The notes beneath the pieces were generated by a model, which made no database searches, was not told the DNA's origin, and saw only the letters and a list, made by a program, of their open reading frames with translations. Positions 8,651 through 17,600 of a stretch of DNA of 55,808 nt are shown one piece after another. A program made the position numbers and the translations under genes. Each line of letters begins with the position of its first letter. The stretch's first letter is position 1. The stretch is from Candidatus Sericytochromatia bacterium (GTDB lineage: Bacteria; Cyanobacteriota; Sericytochromatia; UBA7694; JACMQJ01): the NCBI GenBank assembly GCA_026004035.1, contig BPII01000016.1, forward strand, positions 1-55,808, written 5' to 3'.

Positions 8651-10609
8651 TTAAGCTGAAGTTACCAAAGATTGTAATCTTTTCTTTAAGGATTGAGAAA
8701 CCATTTTTTGTGTCATAGGAGGTAGTACAGGATTATTTGCTAATCTGCTTCTTACTTCACTTTGTATTTCTGGATTAAGTAAATTAATAACTTCATTAGC
8801 TTGAGAAGGATCTAATTGTGCTAAAACAGCAACTAATGTTGGTAATCTTTCACTTGATAGTAAATTAGCTACTGTTTCAGCTTCTACTCCATACAAAAAG
8901 CCAAATGGATTGTCTGGTGATGGAGTAACTGGTGCTCTTGATACTTCTACTTTATCTTGAGGAGACGCAACTTCAGGTGCAGCTCCTGCAGGTGCTGGAA
9001 TTGCACCACCGGCAGGAGCACCAGGTATAGCTGCATATTCTCCGCCAGGCATACCACCCATAGGCATAGCTTCTGGTGGTGGTGGCTTTTTGCTTAATAA
9101 TGCACCACCTGCACCAAGACCAACAATTAATGCAACCAATCCTGCTACTAATGCAACCCACCAAGGTATCATCTTTTTAGCTTTGTCCATTTTTTCCATT
9201 TGTTCAGCTAAAAGTTTTTGTAATGTATCATCAAATACAACTTCTTTTACTGTTATTGAATCTCTTCCTTCAACATAACCTATTGCATCTTTAACTATTT
9301 TTGAAACTTCTTCTTCTGTTAATTTTTTAGCTCCAGCACCTTCTTCAGTAGCAGCTTCTTCTCCTCCTAGATTAGGAGTTCCATATTGATATGTAACGGA
9401 TGCTGTAATTCTTTCTATAGCTCCCATTGCTGGAGTAACTAATTGTTCAATATTATTAAAATTAAGTGTAGATTGATCACTATCTCTATTTTGTACTGCT
9501 ACTTGATTATTTATTGTAATCATGTTTTGTCCTTCTTGACCAGCTACAGCTTGATTATTTGGCTGTTGATTATTAGCAACAGTTCCAGCTGGTGCTTGTC
9601 CTACTCCAGGATTAATTGGAGTATTAGCTATAGTTCCAGGTGCTCCTGCCTCGTTAAATTTAGGTTCAGTATTTCTTTCTCTTAAAGTTTTGATAGCAAC
9701 AGGTAAAGGATTACCTTGTTTATCATAAACAGGTGTCATTTCTCTAACTCTTTTTTGTATAGCATCAAAATTCATTTTTATATCTACTTTTGGTTGAACA
9801 TGACCAGGACCAACAATTTTTTCTAATATTTGAATTATTTTTGCTTCATACTTAGCCTCTAAATCCCTCTTTATTGCTAATTGTTTTTGTAATTCTTTAC
9901 TAAATTTACTTGTATCTGATTCACCTGCTCCTTGTCCTGATGCTAAAACATGACCTTCAGCATCTGCAATAGTAACATTTTGAGGTTTTAAACCGGGAAC
10001 TGCACTTGCTATTAAATGAGTTATTGCATCTATTTGCTCTTGTCCAAAACCTCCACTTGCTGATAACTTAACTAAGACTGAAGCTGTTGTTGGTAATTGT
10101 TGCTCTTGAAATAATTGAGGTTCAGGAACAACTATCATTACTTCTGCTCTTTCAACCCCTTGCATTTTCTCTACTAATCTTGACAATTCTCCATTCATTG
10201 CTCTTTGTAGTGCAACTTTTTTTTCAAAGTCTGTACTTATAAAACCACCTGCTTTATCACCAAATATTTCAAATCCAACTTTCCCATCTTTAGGAAGGCC
10301 AACCATTGATAATGCAATAATAGCTTCATCTTTTTTAGATTTTTCTACTGCTAAAGCATGCCCTTGATCTCTTATTTCATAAGCAATTTTCTTTTCCTTT
10401 AAAAATTCTATAGCTTCACCAACAGATTTAGTTGGTAAATCTTTCATTATAACAACAAATCTATCCTCACCCTTTTGTTGCATTAAAAGAAATATTAAAG
10501 ATATAGAAAGAACTACTATTGCAATAAAAGAGCCTATAGCTATTATTCTTTGTCTTGGAGTAAGGTTGGAAAGTAACCCACCACCAACTTCTCCTTCATC
10601 CATTGCCAT
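8651..10609 (-). CDS. fliF: Flagellar MS-ring protein FliF with C-terminal FliG-like domain
   Basis: 652 aa, about 80-150 longer than most FliF. A first membrane helix lies at residues about 23-46. The ring-building motif follows, with VALQRAMNGELSRLVEKM and RAEVMIVVPEPQLF, then VTIADAEGHVLA, and a second membrane helix near 485-507 (WWVALVAGLVALIVGLGAGG). A long Gln/Asn-rich insert (about 320-395) and a Pro/Gly/Ala-rich linker (about 510-555) are unusual. After the linker, residues about 566-650 resemble the FliG middle domain: AETVANLLSSERLPTLVAVL, DPSQANEVINLLNPEI, then EVRSRLAN. Normally the FliF tail binds separate FliG; here part of FliG appears fused. Start ATG chosen with GGAG upstream. 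The FliF identity is secure, the FliG part is strong by pattern. Confidence 0.93.
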   Translation of the reverse strand: MAMDEGEVGGGLLSNLTPRQRIIAIGSFIAIVVLSISLIFLLMQQKGEDRFVVIMKDLPTKSVGEAIEFLKEKKIAYEIRDQGHALAVEKSKKDEAIIALSMVGLPKDGKVGFEIFGDKAGGFISTDFEKKVALQRAMNGELSRLVEKMQGVERAEVMIVVPEPQLFQEQQLPTTASVLVKLSASGGFGQEQIDAITHLIASAVPGLKPQNVTIADAEGHVLASGQGAGESDTSKFSKELQKQLAIKRDLEAKYEAKIIQILEKIVGPGHVQPKVDIKMNFDAIQKRVREMTPVYDKQGNPLPVAIKTLRERNTEPKFNEAGAPGTIANTPINPGVGQAPAGTVANNQQPNNQAVAGQEGQNMITINNQVAVQNRDSDQSTLNFNNIEQLVTPAMGAIERITASVTYQYGTPNLGGEEAATEEGAGAKKLTEEEVSKIVKDAIGYVEGRDSITVKEVVFDDTLQKLLAEQMEKMDKAKKMIPWWVALVAGLVALIVGLGAGGALLSKKPPPPEAMPMGGMPGGEYAAIPGAPAGGAIPAPAGAAPEVASPQDKVEVSRAPVTPSPDNPFGFLYGVEAETVANLLSSERLPTLVAVLAQLDPSQANEVINLLNPEIQSEVRSRLANNPVLPPMTQKMVSQSLKKRLQSLVTSA

Positions 10610-10640
10610 AAGATTTTTCTTCTCCTAAAACAAAATAAAA

Positions 10641-10958
10641 TTAAACTTGCATATTCATTAATGTTTGATAAGCTGTTGCTACCTTTGTTGTTACAGTAGA
10701 AGCTAAGTTACTTATCATATCTACTTGAGCTTGTGCTATCATCAATGCATGAACATCTACATCTTTACCACTAAGCATATCAAAAGTTAGTTTATTTCTA
10801 TGTTCATAATCATCTATAATACTATTTAGAACTTCTATAAAAGATGTTGTTTCAACTTTTGGAAAATCTTTAATTTCAAAACTTAAAGGCATCTGGGTTT
10901 TTGTAATTTTAGATGCTTCAAAACTAAAATTATCTATAGCACTTGTATAAATAGCCAT
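10641..10958 (-). CDS. fliE: Flagellar hook-basal body protein FliE
   Basis: 105 aa, the normal FliE size. FliE joins the MS ring to the proximal rod and is an early export substrate. The C-terminal half has the family pattern: TFDMLSGKDVDVHALMIAQ, then a hydrophobic helix and a terminal AYQTLMNMQV. A clear AAGGAG precedes the ATG. It sits 10 bp after flgC and 31 bp before fliF, the common flgB-flgC-fliE-fliF order. Confidence 0.92.
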   Translation of the reverse strand: MAIYTSAIDNFSFEASKITKTQMPLSFEIKDFPKVETTSFIEVLNSIIDDYEHRNKLTFDMLSGKDVDVHALMIAQAQVDMISNLASTVTTKVATAYQTLMNMQV

Positions 10959-10968
10959 TTAGAACTCC

Positions 10969-11427
10969 TTATTTACCAATTTCTAAAGCTTTATTAATCA
11001 TTGCTTTAGCTGCATTAGCTGTTTGAACACTTGCATCATAAGCTCTATTTGCAGCTATCATATCAACCATTTCTTTTATTACATCAACATTTGGCATTGA
11101 AACAAAACCATCTTTGTTTGCATGTGGATGACCTGGATTATAAACAAGTTTTGGTGGTGAATTATCTTCTAATATTTTGTAAGTTCTTACACCATTTCCT
11201 TTTTTTTCAGTTGGTTCTTCTCCAAACTCAAAACTAGCTAATGTAGCGTTTAGTTCTTTATCTACCTCCTTTAAAACTTCTGCAAAAACAGGCATTTTTC
11301 TTTTATATGGTTTTCCGTTAGGACTAGTACTATTAACATTGGAAATATTATTGGCTATTATATCTATCCAAAGTCTGTGTGCTGACATACCAGTAGCACT
11401 TATAGCTAATGAATTAAATAAAGACAT
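10969..11427 (-). CDS. flgC: Flagellar basal-body rod protein FlgC
   Basis: 152 aa, usual length. The N-terminal rod motif is present as SLFNSLAISATGMSAHRLW followed by IIANNISNVNST, and the C-terminal motif as MPNVDVIKEMVDMIAANRAY with a final ANAAKAMINKALEIG. FlgC forms the proximal rod with FlgB and is exported by the flagellar type III system without a cleaved signal. It starts 14 bp after flgB with AAGGAGAAC upstream of the ATG. No oddities. Confidence 0.95.
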   Translation of the reverse strand: MSLFNSLAISATGMSAHRLWIDIIANNISNVNSTSPNGKPYKRKMPVFAEVLKEVDKELNATLASFEFGEEPTEKKGNGVRTYKILEDNSPPKLVYNPGHPHANKDGFVSMPNVDVIKEMVDMIAANRAYDASVQTANAAKAMINKALEIGK

Positions 11428-11441
11428 ATAATTAGTTCTCC

Positions 11442-12008
11442 TTATCTTGCACTAATAATAGTTCTATAAACTCTAAAATCACCAGCAACAATAGAAACAA
11501 GTAGATTATAATAACTTGTATTTTTTATCATTTCTGCAATTTCTAAATCAACACTTACATTATTTCCATCTAATCTTTCAGAATTTTTAGTTTTAATTAT
11601 TACAGGCTTAACATCTGATATTATATCATTTATACTAAGATTTTTTTCTTTATTAAAAGGAAAAATATCCCCACCTTGACTATACCATTTATAATCAAAT
11701 TGTAAGCTACTTCTTACAAAATCAGTCCCTAAATCACCACTACTTTTTCCATAAGTAAAAGCCAATGATTTTCCTCTACTCAAATCAGCAGCTATTATGT
11801 CAGGAGTCAGCAAATCAGGAGGACTATTTTTCGTTTCTTCAATTTTGCTTAATCTATTACCTAGTTCCTCTAATGTTTCTGAAAAAGATATATCTGTTCT
11901 TTTATATTTAGGAGTATTAGCATTAGCGATATTATTAGCTATTAACTGATGACGCATAGTAGTAAGGTCTAAAACCTTTTTACCAATAATTGTCTCAGGT
12001 GTATACAT
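11442..12008 (-). CDS. flgB: Flagellar basal-body rod protein FlgB
   Basis: 188 aa, somewhat longer than the usual 110-150. The N-terminal helix and rod motif are MRHQLIANNIANANTPKYKR; the C-terminus has VDLEIAEMIKNTSYYNLLV, the expected coiled-coil partner. Extra length lies in the central part (about 55-140), which is poorly conserved in this family. It is the first gene of the flagellar run, and AGGAG precedes its ATG. The 130 bp upstream separate it from the acyltransferase gene of the same strand, so a promoter there is likely though none is convincing by eye. Confidence 0.88.
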   Translation of the reverse strand: MYTPETIIGKKVLDLTTMRHQLIANNIANANTPKYKRTDISFSETLEELGNRLSKIEETKNSPPDLLTPDIIAADLSRGKSLAFTYGKSSGDLGTDFVRSSLQFDYKWYSQGGDIFPFNKEKNLSINDIISDVKPVIIKTKNSERLDGNNVSVDLEIAEMIKNTSYYNLLVSIVAGDFRVYRTIISAR

Positions 12009-12138
12009 AAAAAATACTCCTAGAATAGAATTAATAAATTATTATGAATTTTATTATTATAGTATATCATTAAAAAAAAATAATCTCAATAATATTTTTT
12101 ACTATTTTAACATTAAATTTTAAAATAGATTAATTTTT

Positions 12139-13845
12139 TTAAAAATAATTTTCAAAATTATATCCAACTAATCTATTACTATAATAGTAAATTATTTTTA
12201 TATCATTTAAAATTATGTAATTATTAATTTCTTCTATTAAATTACCATAATAATTATTGAATGCTACTATAGCATTTTTTATAATTTCTTTACTATAATA
12301 CTTTTTTATTTTAATATCACAAGAAATTTTTTTTTGAGTTTCAAGCTCTAATATTTTATTTTTAATTTTCTCTATATAAATTTCTATATTCTCTATATAA
12401 ATATTAGTTTCTTTTGGATAAAGTCTTAATATTCTGTATAAATCAAAAGATTTATATTTATTCTTCAGTAAATTGAATACTACAAATGCAAACAAATTTG
12501 TAGTTAAAATAATATTATCAACTAAGTATTCTTTTGCTACTACATAACCTAATTCTTTTGTATATTCACTATCTCTTTGTTCATTATGAGTAATATTTCC
12601 TTTTGATGTTACAAATTTTTTCCTATCTATAATTCTACCTTTATTATCATAAGAATTTCCTTTTTCATCAACTATATTTCCAAACAAATCAAATGCTTGT
12701 CCAAATTTAATATGTAATGATGTATCCATTCTAGCAGTTTTAAAGAGAAATTGAATTACTTTGTAAAAACTTGATGACTCATCTTTTTCTATAATATATC
12801 TAGATTTTCCAGTTTCTTTTAAATAATCATCTATTAAAGTTTCAGCTTCTAATACTATATGATAATTTATAGTAGCAGGAACTACAAATATATCAGGATT
12901 TTTTTTATTATTCAATAAATTATTTATATATGCTTTTATACCTGTTCCTAATAAACCAAGTTTTAGTTTAGTTTCAAGAGCACCTGACCTAGAACGAGTA
13001 CCACCAGGAAAAAATAAACTATGATAATTTCTTTCTAAAATAACTGTAGAATACATCTTTAATATGTCCTTATAAAGAAAATGTTTTATTCTTCTATCTA
13101 CTTTATAAGCACCCAAATTATTCATAAAATAACTTAATACAGGATTTGTAAAAAGATTTTTACCAGCTCCATATGTAAAAGGTGGTAAGCCTATTCTATA
13201 TAATGCCCAACCTATAACTATTGAATCCATATTGCTTGAATGAGTTGGTAGTAAAATAATAGTTCCAATTTTAGATAAAGATTGCAATTCTTTTATCTTA
13301 CCACTTAAAATAACAATTTTATCAATTTCAGATTTATCGGGCAGAGGAAAAATTTTTGAATTTAAGCTAATAGTTCTAAAAAATATTGACATAAATATTG
13401 GTAATAAATCAGTAACAAATTTATATACTTTTGGATTAAAATTACCAACTATATCATTAGCATAGTGTTTAATTATATTTTTAAAAATCTCTTCTTTATT
13501 ATAATTATCTAAAACTTTTCTATAGTTTTTTTTCCAAAATTTTAAGTCGTCAATATCTTCTTTTCTTTTATTCTTAGTATTTTCAAGTCTTTTTATTTCA
13601 TTATAACAAGTATCTAATATTATATTTTCTAACAATGTATTCTTATATTCTTGAAATATTCTTTCAATAACATCATTTACTATATTATTCTTTTCTTGTA
13701 TTTGTCTAAATATTCCTGATTCTAGTTCTGAATTACTAAACATAAATATATATTCATAAATACAAAATATAATTATACTAGCTATATTAAAAAAATAAAT
13801 AACAAATATTTTTAGTTTTACTTTTTTATCAAATAAAGAAAACAT
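12139..13845 (-). CDS. Glycerol-3-phosphate/lysophosphatidate acyltransferase-like protein
   Basis: 568 aa from ATG at 13845; the frame is open to a TTG at 13938 (599 aa), but the extra stretch has no clear ribosome site. Acyltransferase (PlsB/PlsC) motifs are visible: LPTHSSNMDSIVIG (the HX4D catalytic motif), then GAGKNLFTNPVLSYFMNNLG, the substrate motif FFPGGTRSRSG, and a later VPATINYHI block. It would acylate glycerol-phosphate at the membrane for phospholipid synthesis; one hydrophobic segment lies near the N-terminus. The length and the large C-terminal part are closer to PlsB-like than PlsC-like enzymes. It diverges from the phn operon, with the two starts separated by about 120 bp. 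Confidence 0.75.
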   Translation of the reverse strand: MFSLFDKKVKLKIFVIYFFNIASIIIFCIYEYIFMFSNSELESGIFRQIQEKNNIVNDVIERIFQEYKNTLLENIILDTCYNEIKRLENTKNKRKEDIDDLKFWKKNYRKVLDNYNKEEIFKNIIKHYANDIVGNFNPKVYKFVTDLLPIFMSIFFRTISLNSKIFPLPDKSEIDKIVILSGKIKELQSLSKIGTIILLPTHSSNMDSIVIGWALYRIGLPPFTYGAGKNLFTNPVLSYFMNNLGAYKVDRRIKHFLYKDILKMYSTVILERNYHSLFFPGGTRSRSGALETKLKLGLLGTGIKAYINNLLNNKKNPDIFVVPATINYHIVLEAETLIDDYLKETGKSRYIIEKDESSSFYKVIQFLFKTARMDTSLHIKFGQAFDLFGNIVDEKGNSYDNKGRIIDRKKFVTSKGNITHNEQRDSEYTKELGYVVAKEYLVDNIILTTNLFAFVVFNLLKNKYKSFDLYRILRLYPKETNIYIENIEIYIEKIKNKILELETQKKISCDIKIKKYYSKEIIKNAIVAFNNYYGNLIEEINNYIILNDIKIIYYYSNRLVGYNFENYF

Positions 13846-13965
13846 TTTCAAAAAATTTTTAATTTTGTTGTTAATGTTAGTAAATAAATGTATAAATAAA
13901 ATTTTATGATAATTTTTTATGTTATTATTATTTTTCAATAATATATTTATTAGGTAAAAAATAAA

Positions 13966-14871
13966 ATGTTTTTAAAATCAATATTACCTTTAATAATAAG
14001 CTCTTCTATTTTTCTTTTTTCTTGTACTAATACAGAAAAAGAAGAGGTAATAAATGTTGGTTTTATTCCTTCTGAAAATTTAGAAGAAGTAGCTAAAAAT
14101 GCTCAGCCTTTGGTTGATATGCTTAGCAAAGCACTAGGTAAAGAAGTAAGACCATTTATTGCAACTGATTACACAGGAGTTGTAGAAGCTTTTCGTTCAG
14201 GAAAATTGGATATAGGATTTTTAAGTCCAGCTGCTTATGTTATGGCTAATAATGAAGCTGGTGTAAAAGTAATTTTAAAAGCTGATAGAGGAGGTAAAAC
14301 ATTTTTTTATTCTGCTATAATAACTCGTAAAGATAGTGGTATAAATAAACTAGAAGATTTTAAAGATAAAACATTTTCTTTTGGAGATGCTTTATCTACA
14401 TCTGGACATATATTTGCTAAAAAATTATTTTTAGATAAAAATATTAATCCTAGTGTTGATTTTAAAAATGTTATTTATTCTGGAAGTCACGATGCAACAG
14501 TTTTTGCAGTTTTAAATAAAAAAGTTGATGGTGGAGCTACATTTTGTAATGACACGGAAGGTAAAGACGGAGCATGGACTCAATTTTTAAAACCTCAGGA
14601 AGCAGCACAAATTAAAGCAATAGCTTTTTCTGAACCAATACCTGCTGATAATGTATGTATCAGTAAAGATTTAAAACCTGAAATGGCTGAAAAATTGGAA
14701 AAAGCATTTATAGATTTAAGTAAAGATCCAGAAGGAAAAAAGTTAATACAAAAACTTTATAGAATAGATGGTTTTGTAAAAGCTACTGATGACGATTATA
14801 AATCAGTAAGAGAAGCATTTAAAGTAGCAGGTATTGATATAAAAAAAGAATTATCATCTAAGTCTAAGTAA
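13966..14871 (+). CDS. phnD: Phosphate/phosphonate ABC transporter substrate-binding lipoprotein, PhnD-like
   Basis: 301 aa with a lipoprotein signal (hydrophobic core ending LFSC, Cys at about residue 20). The PhnD pattern is clear: VGFIPSENLEEVAKNAQPL, YTGVVEAFRSGKLDIGFLSP, then the hinge and GSHDATVFAVLNKKVDGG. Proteins of this family bind phosphonates, phosphite or related oxyanions and deliver them to PhnE/PhnC. First gene of a tight four-gene unit; the next start is 7 bp downstream. The downstream phosphatase-like gene supports a role in phosphorus acquisition, but the ligand cannot be told from sequence. Confidence 0.9.
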   Translation: MFLKSILPLIISSSIFLFSCTNTEKEEVINVGFIPSENLEEVAKNAQPLVDMLSKALGKEVRPFIATDYTGVVEAFRSGKLDIGFLSPAAYVMANNEAGVKVILKADRGGKTFFYSAIITRKDSGINKLEDFKDKTFSFGDALSTSGHIFAKKLFLDKNINPSVDFKNVIYSGSHDATVFAVLNKKVDGGATFCNDTEGKDGAWTQFLKPQEAAQIKAIAFSEPIPADNVCISKDLKPEMAEKLEKAFIDLSKDPEGKKLIQKLYRIDGFVKATDDDYKSVREAFKVAGIDIKKELSSKSK

Positions 14872-14878
14872 ATGTCAT

Positions 14879-15670
14879 ATGTCAGATAATTTTCTTTTAA
14901 GAGTTAAAAATTTAAAAAAAGCATATACAAAAGATAATTATATATTAAAAGGTGTAAGCATAGATATAAAACCCGGTGAATTTATTGGTGTTCTTGGTTT
15001 AAGTGGAGCTGGAAAATCAACTTTTTTAAGGTGTTTAAATAGGCTTATAGAACCAACTTCAGGTGAAATACTTTTTAAAAAAAGTTTTATTACAGGTAAT
15101 AATCTTGATAATGAAATATTAGATGTTTGTAAGCTTGATAGTAAGCAATTAAGACATTTTAGAAGAAAAGTTGGAATGATATTTCAGCAATTTAATATAG
15201 TAAAAAGACTTTCAGTAATTGATAATGTATTATCAGGAAGTTTAGCATATCAAGGTCCATTAAGCATATTAAGAATATTTTCTATAGATGATAAAAAAAG
15301 AGCTCTTGCAAATTTAGATAGAGTTGGATTAATTGACCATGCCTATAAAAGATCTGATGCTTTAAGTGGTGGACAGCAACAAAGAGTAGCAATAGCAAGA
15401 ACTTTAATGCAAAATCCTTCTATAATACTAGCTGATGAACCTGTCGCAAGTTTAGATCCTAAACTTTCAAGAGAAGTATTAGGAATATTAAAAAAAGTAT
15501 GTAAAGAAGATGGTATTTCAGCTTTAGTAAGCTTACATACATTAGAACTAACAAAAGCTTTTTCAGACAGAATAATAGCATTTCAAGGAGGACAGATAAT
15601 ATTTGATGGAACACCTGAAGAACTAAGTAATGATGAAATAGAAAAAGTTTATGCTAGAGAAGGTAAGTAA
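14879..15670 (+). CDS. phnC: Phosphonate-type ABC transporter ATP-binding protein
   Basis: 263 aa, usual for PhnC. Walker A is GLSGAGKST, the Q-loop lies in MIFQQFNIVKR, the ABC signature is LSGGQQQRVAIAR, Walker B is IILADEP and the switch His is in SLHTLEL. It energises uptake through PhnE. It starts 7 bp after phnD and ends 3 bp before phnE. Insertion of YQGPLSILRIF between Q-loop and signature is typical of PhnC rather than generic amino-acid importers. Confidence 0.92.
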   Translation: MSDNFLLRVKNLKKAYTKDNYILKGVSIDIKPGEFIGVLGLSGAGKSTFLRCLNRLIEPTSGEILFKKSFITGNNLDNEILDVCKLDSKQLRHFRRKVGMIFQQFNIVKRLSVIDNVLSGSLAYQGPLSILRIFSIDDKKRALANLDRVGLIDHAYKRSDALSGGQQQRVAIARTLMQNPSIILADEPVASLDPKLSREVLGILKKVCKEDGISALVSLHTLELTKAFSDRIIAFQGGQIIFDGTPEELSNDEIEKVYAREGK

Positions 15671-15673
15671 ATA

Positions 15674-16606
15674 ATGAGTAAAACAGAAGAGTTAAAAGAA
15701 GATGCCTATATTAAAGCTCCACCTCCCCCATCAAAAATAGGAAAAAAGTTATTTAATTTATTTGTTGCTATATTAATATTATTATGGGCTTTTAATGGTG
15801 CAAAATTTGATTTAAAAGAATTAATTAATGGATGGAGACCTTTAGTTCAAACTTTGGAAAGGATGTTACCACCTGATTTTCATAAAATGCTTAAAGCAGA
15901 ACATTATAGTATTCCGAAAGATTTATCAGTAACAGAATTACTTTTACCCATTCCTTTAGAAAAAGATAAGGAAAAACAGAAAAGAGTATGGTGGAATAAT
16001 CAATTTCCACAGACAATAATAGGTGCTACAATACAAACTATACAAATGGCATTAGCAGGAACATTTATAGCATTATTATTTGCTTTTCCTATATCATTCC
16101 TTGCAGCAAGAAATACTTCTCCACATCCTTTAATATATAAATCTATAAGAGTATTTTTAAATTTACTAAGAACAGTTCCAGATTTAGCATTAGGATTAAT
16201 ATTTGTATCAGCAGTTGGTTTAGGTGCTTTTGCAGGAACTTTAGCATTAGCAGTTCATACTACTACGGTATTAGCAAAGCTATTATCTGAATCAATAGAA
16301 AATATAGATGAAGGTGTAGTAGAAGCTTTAAAGGCAACAGGAGCTAACTATTTTCAAATACTTTCATTTGCTGTAGTTCCTCAAATGTTACCAGATTTAA
16401 TATCTTTTACTTTATATAGATTTGAAACAAATATAAGAGCAGCAGCAGTTTTAGGTTTAATAGGTGCAGGTGGTATTGGCTATCTTTTAAATAATGCATT
16501 TAGAACTTTTGATTATCAAGAAGCTAGTGCAATAGTTATAATATTAATAATTCTTGTAATATCAGTTGATAGCATAAGTGCTAAGTTAAGGAAATTAGCT
16601 ATATAA
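15674..16606 (+). CDS. phnE: Phosphonate-type ABC transporter permease
   Basis: 310 aa inner-membrane permease. A first membrane segment (about 25-45) is followed by a periplasmic stretch, then a binding-protein-dependent transport domain from about 115 with five or so further segments. Signature pieces are FPISFLAARNTSP, NLLRTVPDLALGLIFVSAVG and the EAA-loop region EALKATGANYFQILSFAVVP; GLIGAGGIGYLL is characteristic of PhnE. It is preceded by phnC (3 bp) and followed at 1 bp by the phosphoesterase gene. Confidence 0.92.
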   Translation: MSKTEELKEDAYIKAPPPPSKIGKKLFNLFVAILILLWAFNGAKFDLKELINGWRPLVQTLERMLPPDFHKMLKAEHYSIPKDLSVTELLLPIPLEKDKEKQKRVWWNNQFPQTIIGATIQTIQMALAGTFIALLFAFPISFLAARNTSPHPLIYKSIRVFLNLLRTVPDLALGLIFVSAVGLGAFAGTLALAVHTTTVLAKLLSESIENIDEGVVEALKATGANYFQILSFAVVPQMLPDLISFTLYRFETNIRAAAVLGLIGAGGIGYLLNNAFRTFDYQEASAIVIILIILVISVDSISAKLRKLAI

Positions 16607-16607
16607 A

Positions 16608-17519
16608 ATGTATTTAAAATTAACTATATTAATAATAGCTTTAATAATTTCTTCATGTTCATATCTAAATGAGCTAAGAAAAAAAGATCCTTTTGTTTTA
16701 AAAACTAATGATAAAAAATCAGTTTATTTTAAATCCTTTGATCATTCAGAAAATAAAAAAGAATATAAGTTTATAGTTGTAGGTGATGCAGGTAGTGGTT
16801 TTAAAGCACAATATGATGTTGCTAATGCTATAGAAAAAAAATGTAAAAATAATAATTGTGATTTTGTTTTATATTTAGGAGATAACTTTTATGATTATGG
16901 TGTAAAAAGCTTAGATGATAGTCAATTTATTGATAAATTTGAAAAGCCTTATAAAAATATTGATTTAAAATTTTATGTAATACTTGGAAATCATGATTAT
17001 AGAGGTAATATACATGCTCAAATAAAGTATTCTAAAAAAAATAAAAAATTTTTTTTACCAAATAGAGTTTATAAAGTAAAAAAAGATTTTATAGATATTT
17101 TTGCAATAGATACCAATATTCCATACAAAAAACAAACAGAAAATTTACTAAATGAATTAAAAAACTCTCAAGCAAGATGGAAAATAGTTTTTGGGCATCA
17201 TCCTAGATATTCTTCAGGCTTGCATGGTGATGCATCTAAGCAACTAGCTAATATGTTAGATACTTCATTATGTAATAATGCTGATTTTTATTTAGCAGGT
17301 CATGATCATCATAAAGAACATACTTATTCAAAATGTGGTGTTGAATATGTAATAGTTGGAACTGGTGGAGCTTCTTTAAGAGGAATTTTAAGTAATAAAA
17401 ATAATTTTTCTATTTCTAGTTATGGCTTTTCATGGTTTAAAGTAAATAACAATGAGGCATATTTTGAATTTTTAGACACAAAAGGTAATGTTGAATATTC
17501 TTTTAAAAAAAGCAAATAA
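16608..17519 (+). CDS. Purple-acid-phosphatase-like metallophosphoesterase lipoprotein
   Basis: 303 aa with a lipoprotein signal ending IISSC (Cys at about 17). Calcineurin-type metal motifs appear in order: VVGDAGSG, YLGDNFYDYGV, ILGNHDYRG, FGHHPRYSSG and AGHDHHKEH. The arrangement is that of tartrate-resistant acid phosphatases. Anchored outside the inner membrane, it would release phosphate from organic esters. It begins 1 bp after phnE, so it is presumably made with the transporter, linking phosphate release to uptake. Regulation by phosphate starvation is inference; no Pho box was identified. Confidence 0.85.
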   Translation: MYLKLTILIIALIISSCSYLNELRKKDPFVLKTNDKKSVYFKSFDHSENKKEYKFIVVGDAGSGFKAQYDVANAIEKKCKNNNCDFVLYLGDNFYDYGVKSLDDSQFIDKFEKPYKNIDLKFYVILGNHDYRGNIHAQIKYSKKNKKFFLPNRVYKVKKDFIDIFAIDTNIPYKKQTENLLNELKNSQARWKIVFGHHPRYSSGLHGDASKQLANMLDTSLCNNADFYLAGHDHHKEHTYSKCGVEYVIVGTGGASLRGILSNKNNFSISSYGFSWFKVNNNEAYFEFLDTKGNVEYSFKKSK

Positions 17520-17600
17520 ATTTGATATTACACAATATTATTGTCAATATAAGACTGATATTTTATACTTAAAATTTTAATATTAATTTAAAGGTTTTTT

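Noticed and set aside
12139..13938. TTG at 13938 as start of the acyltransferase
   Set aside because: No ribosome site, and the added 31 residues are low-complexity; ATG at 13845 is preferred, though not proven.
15300..17500. C-P lyase or other phosphonate-degradation genes beside phnCDE
   Set aside because: None found; the following gene is a phosphoesterase and then a peptide transporter.
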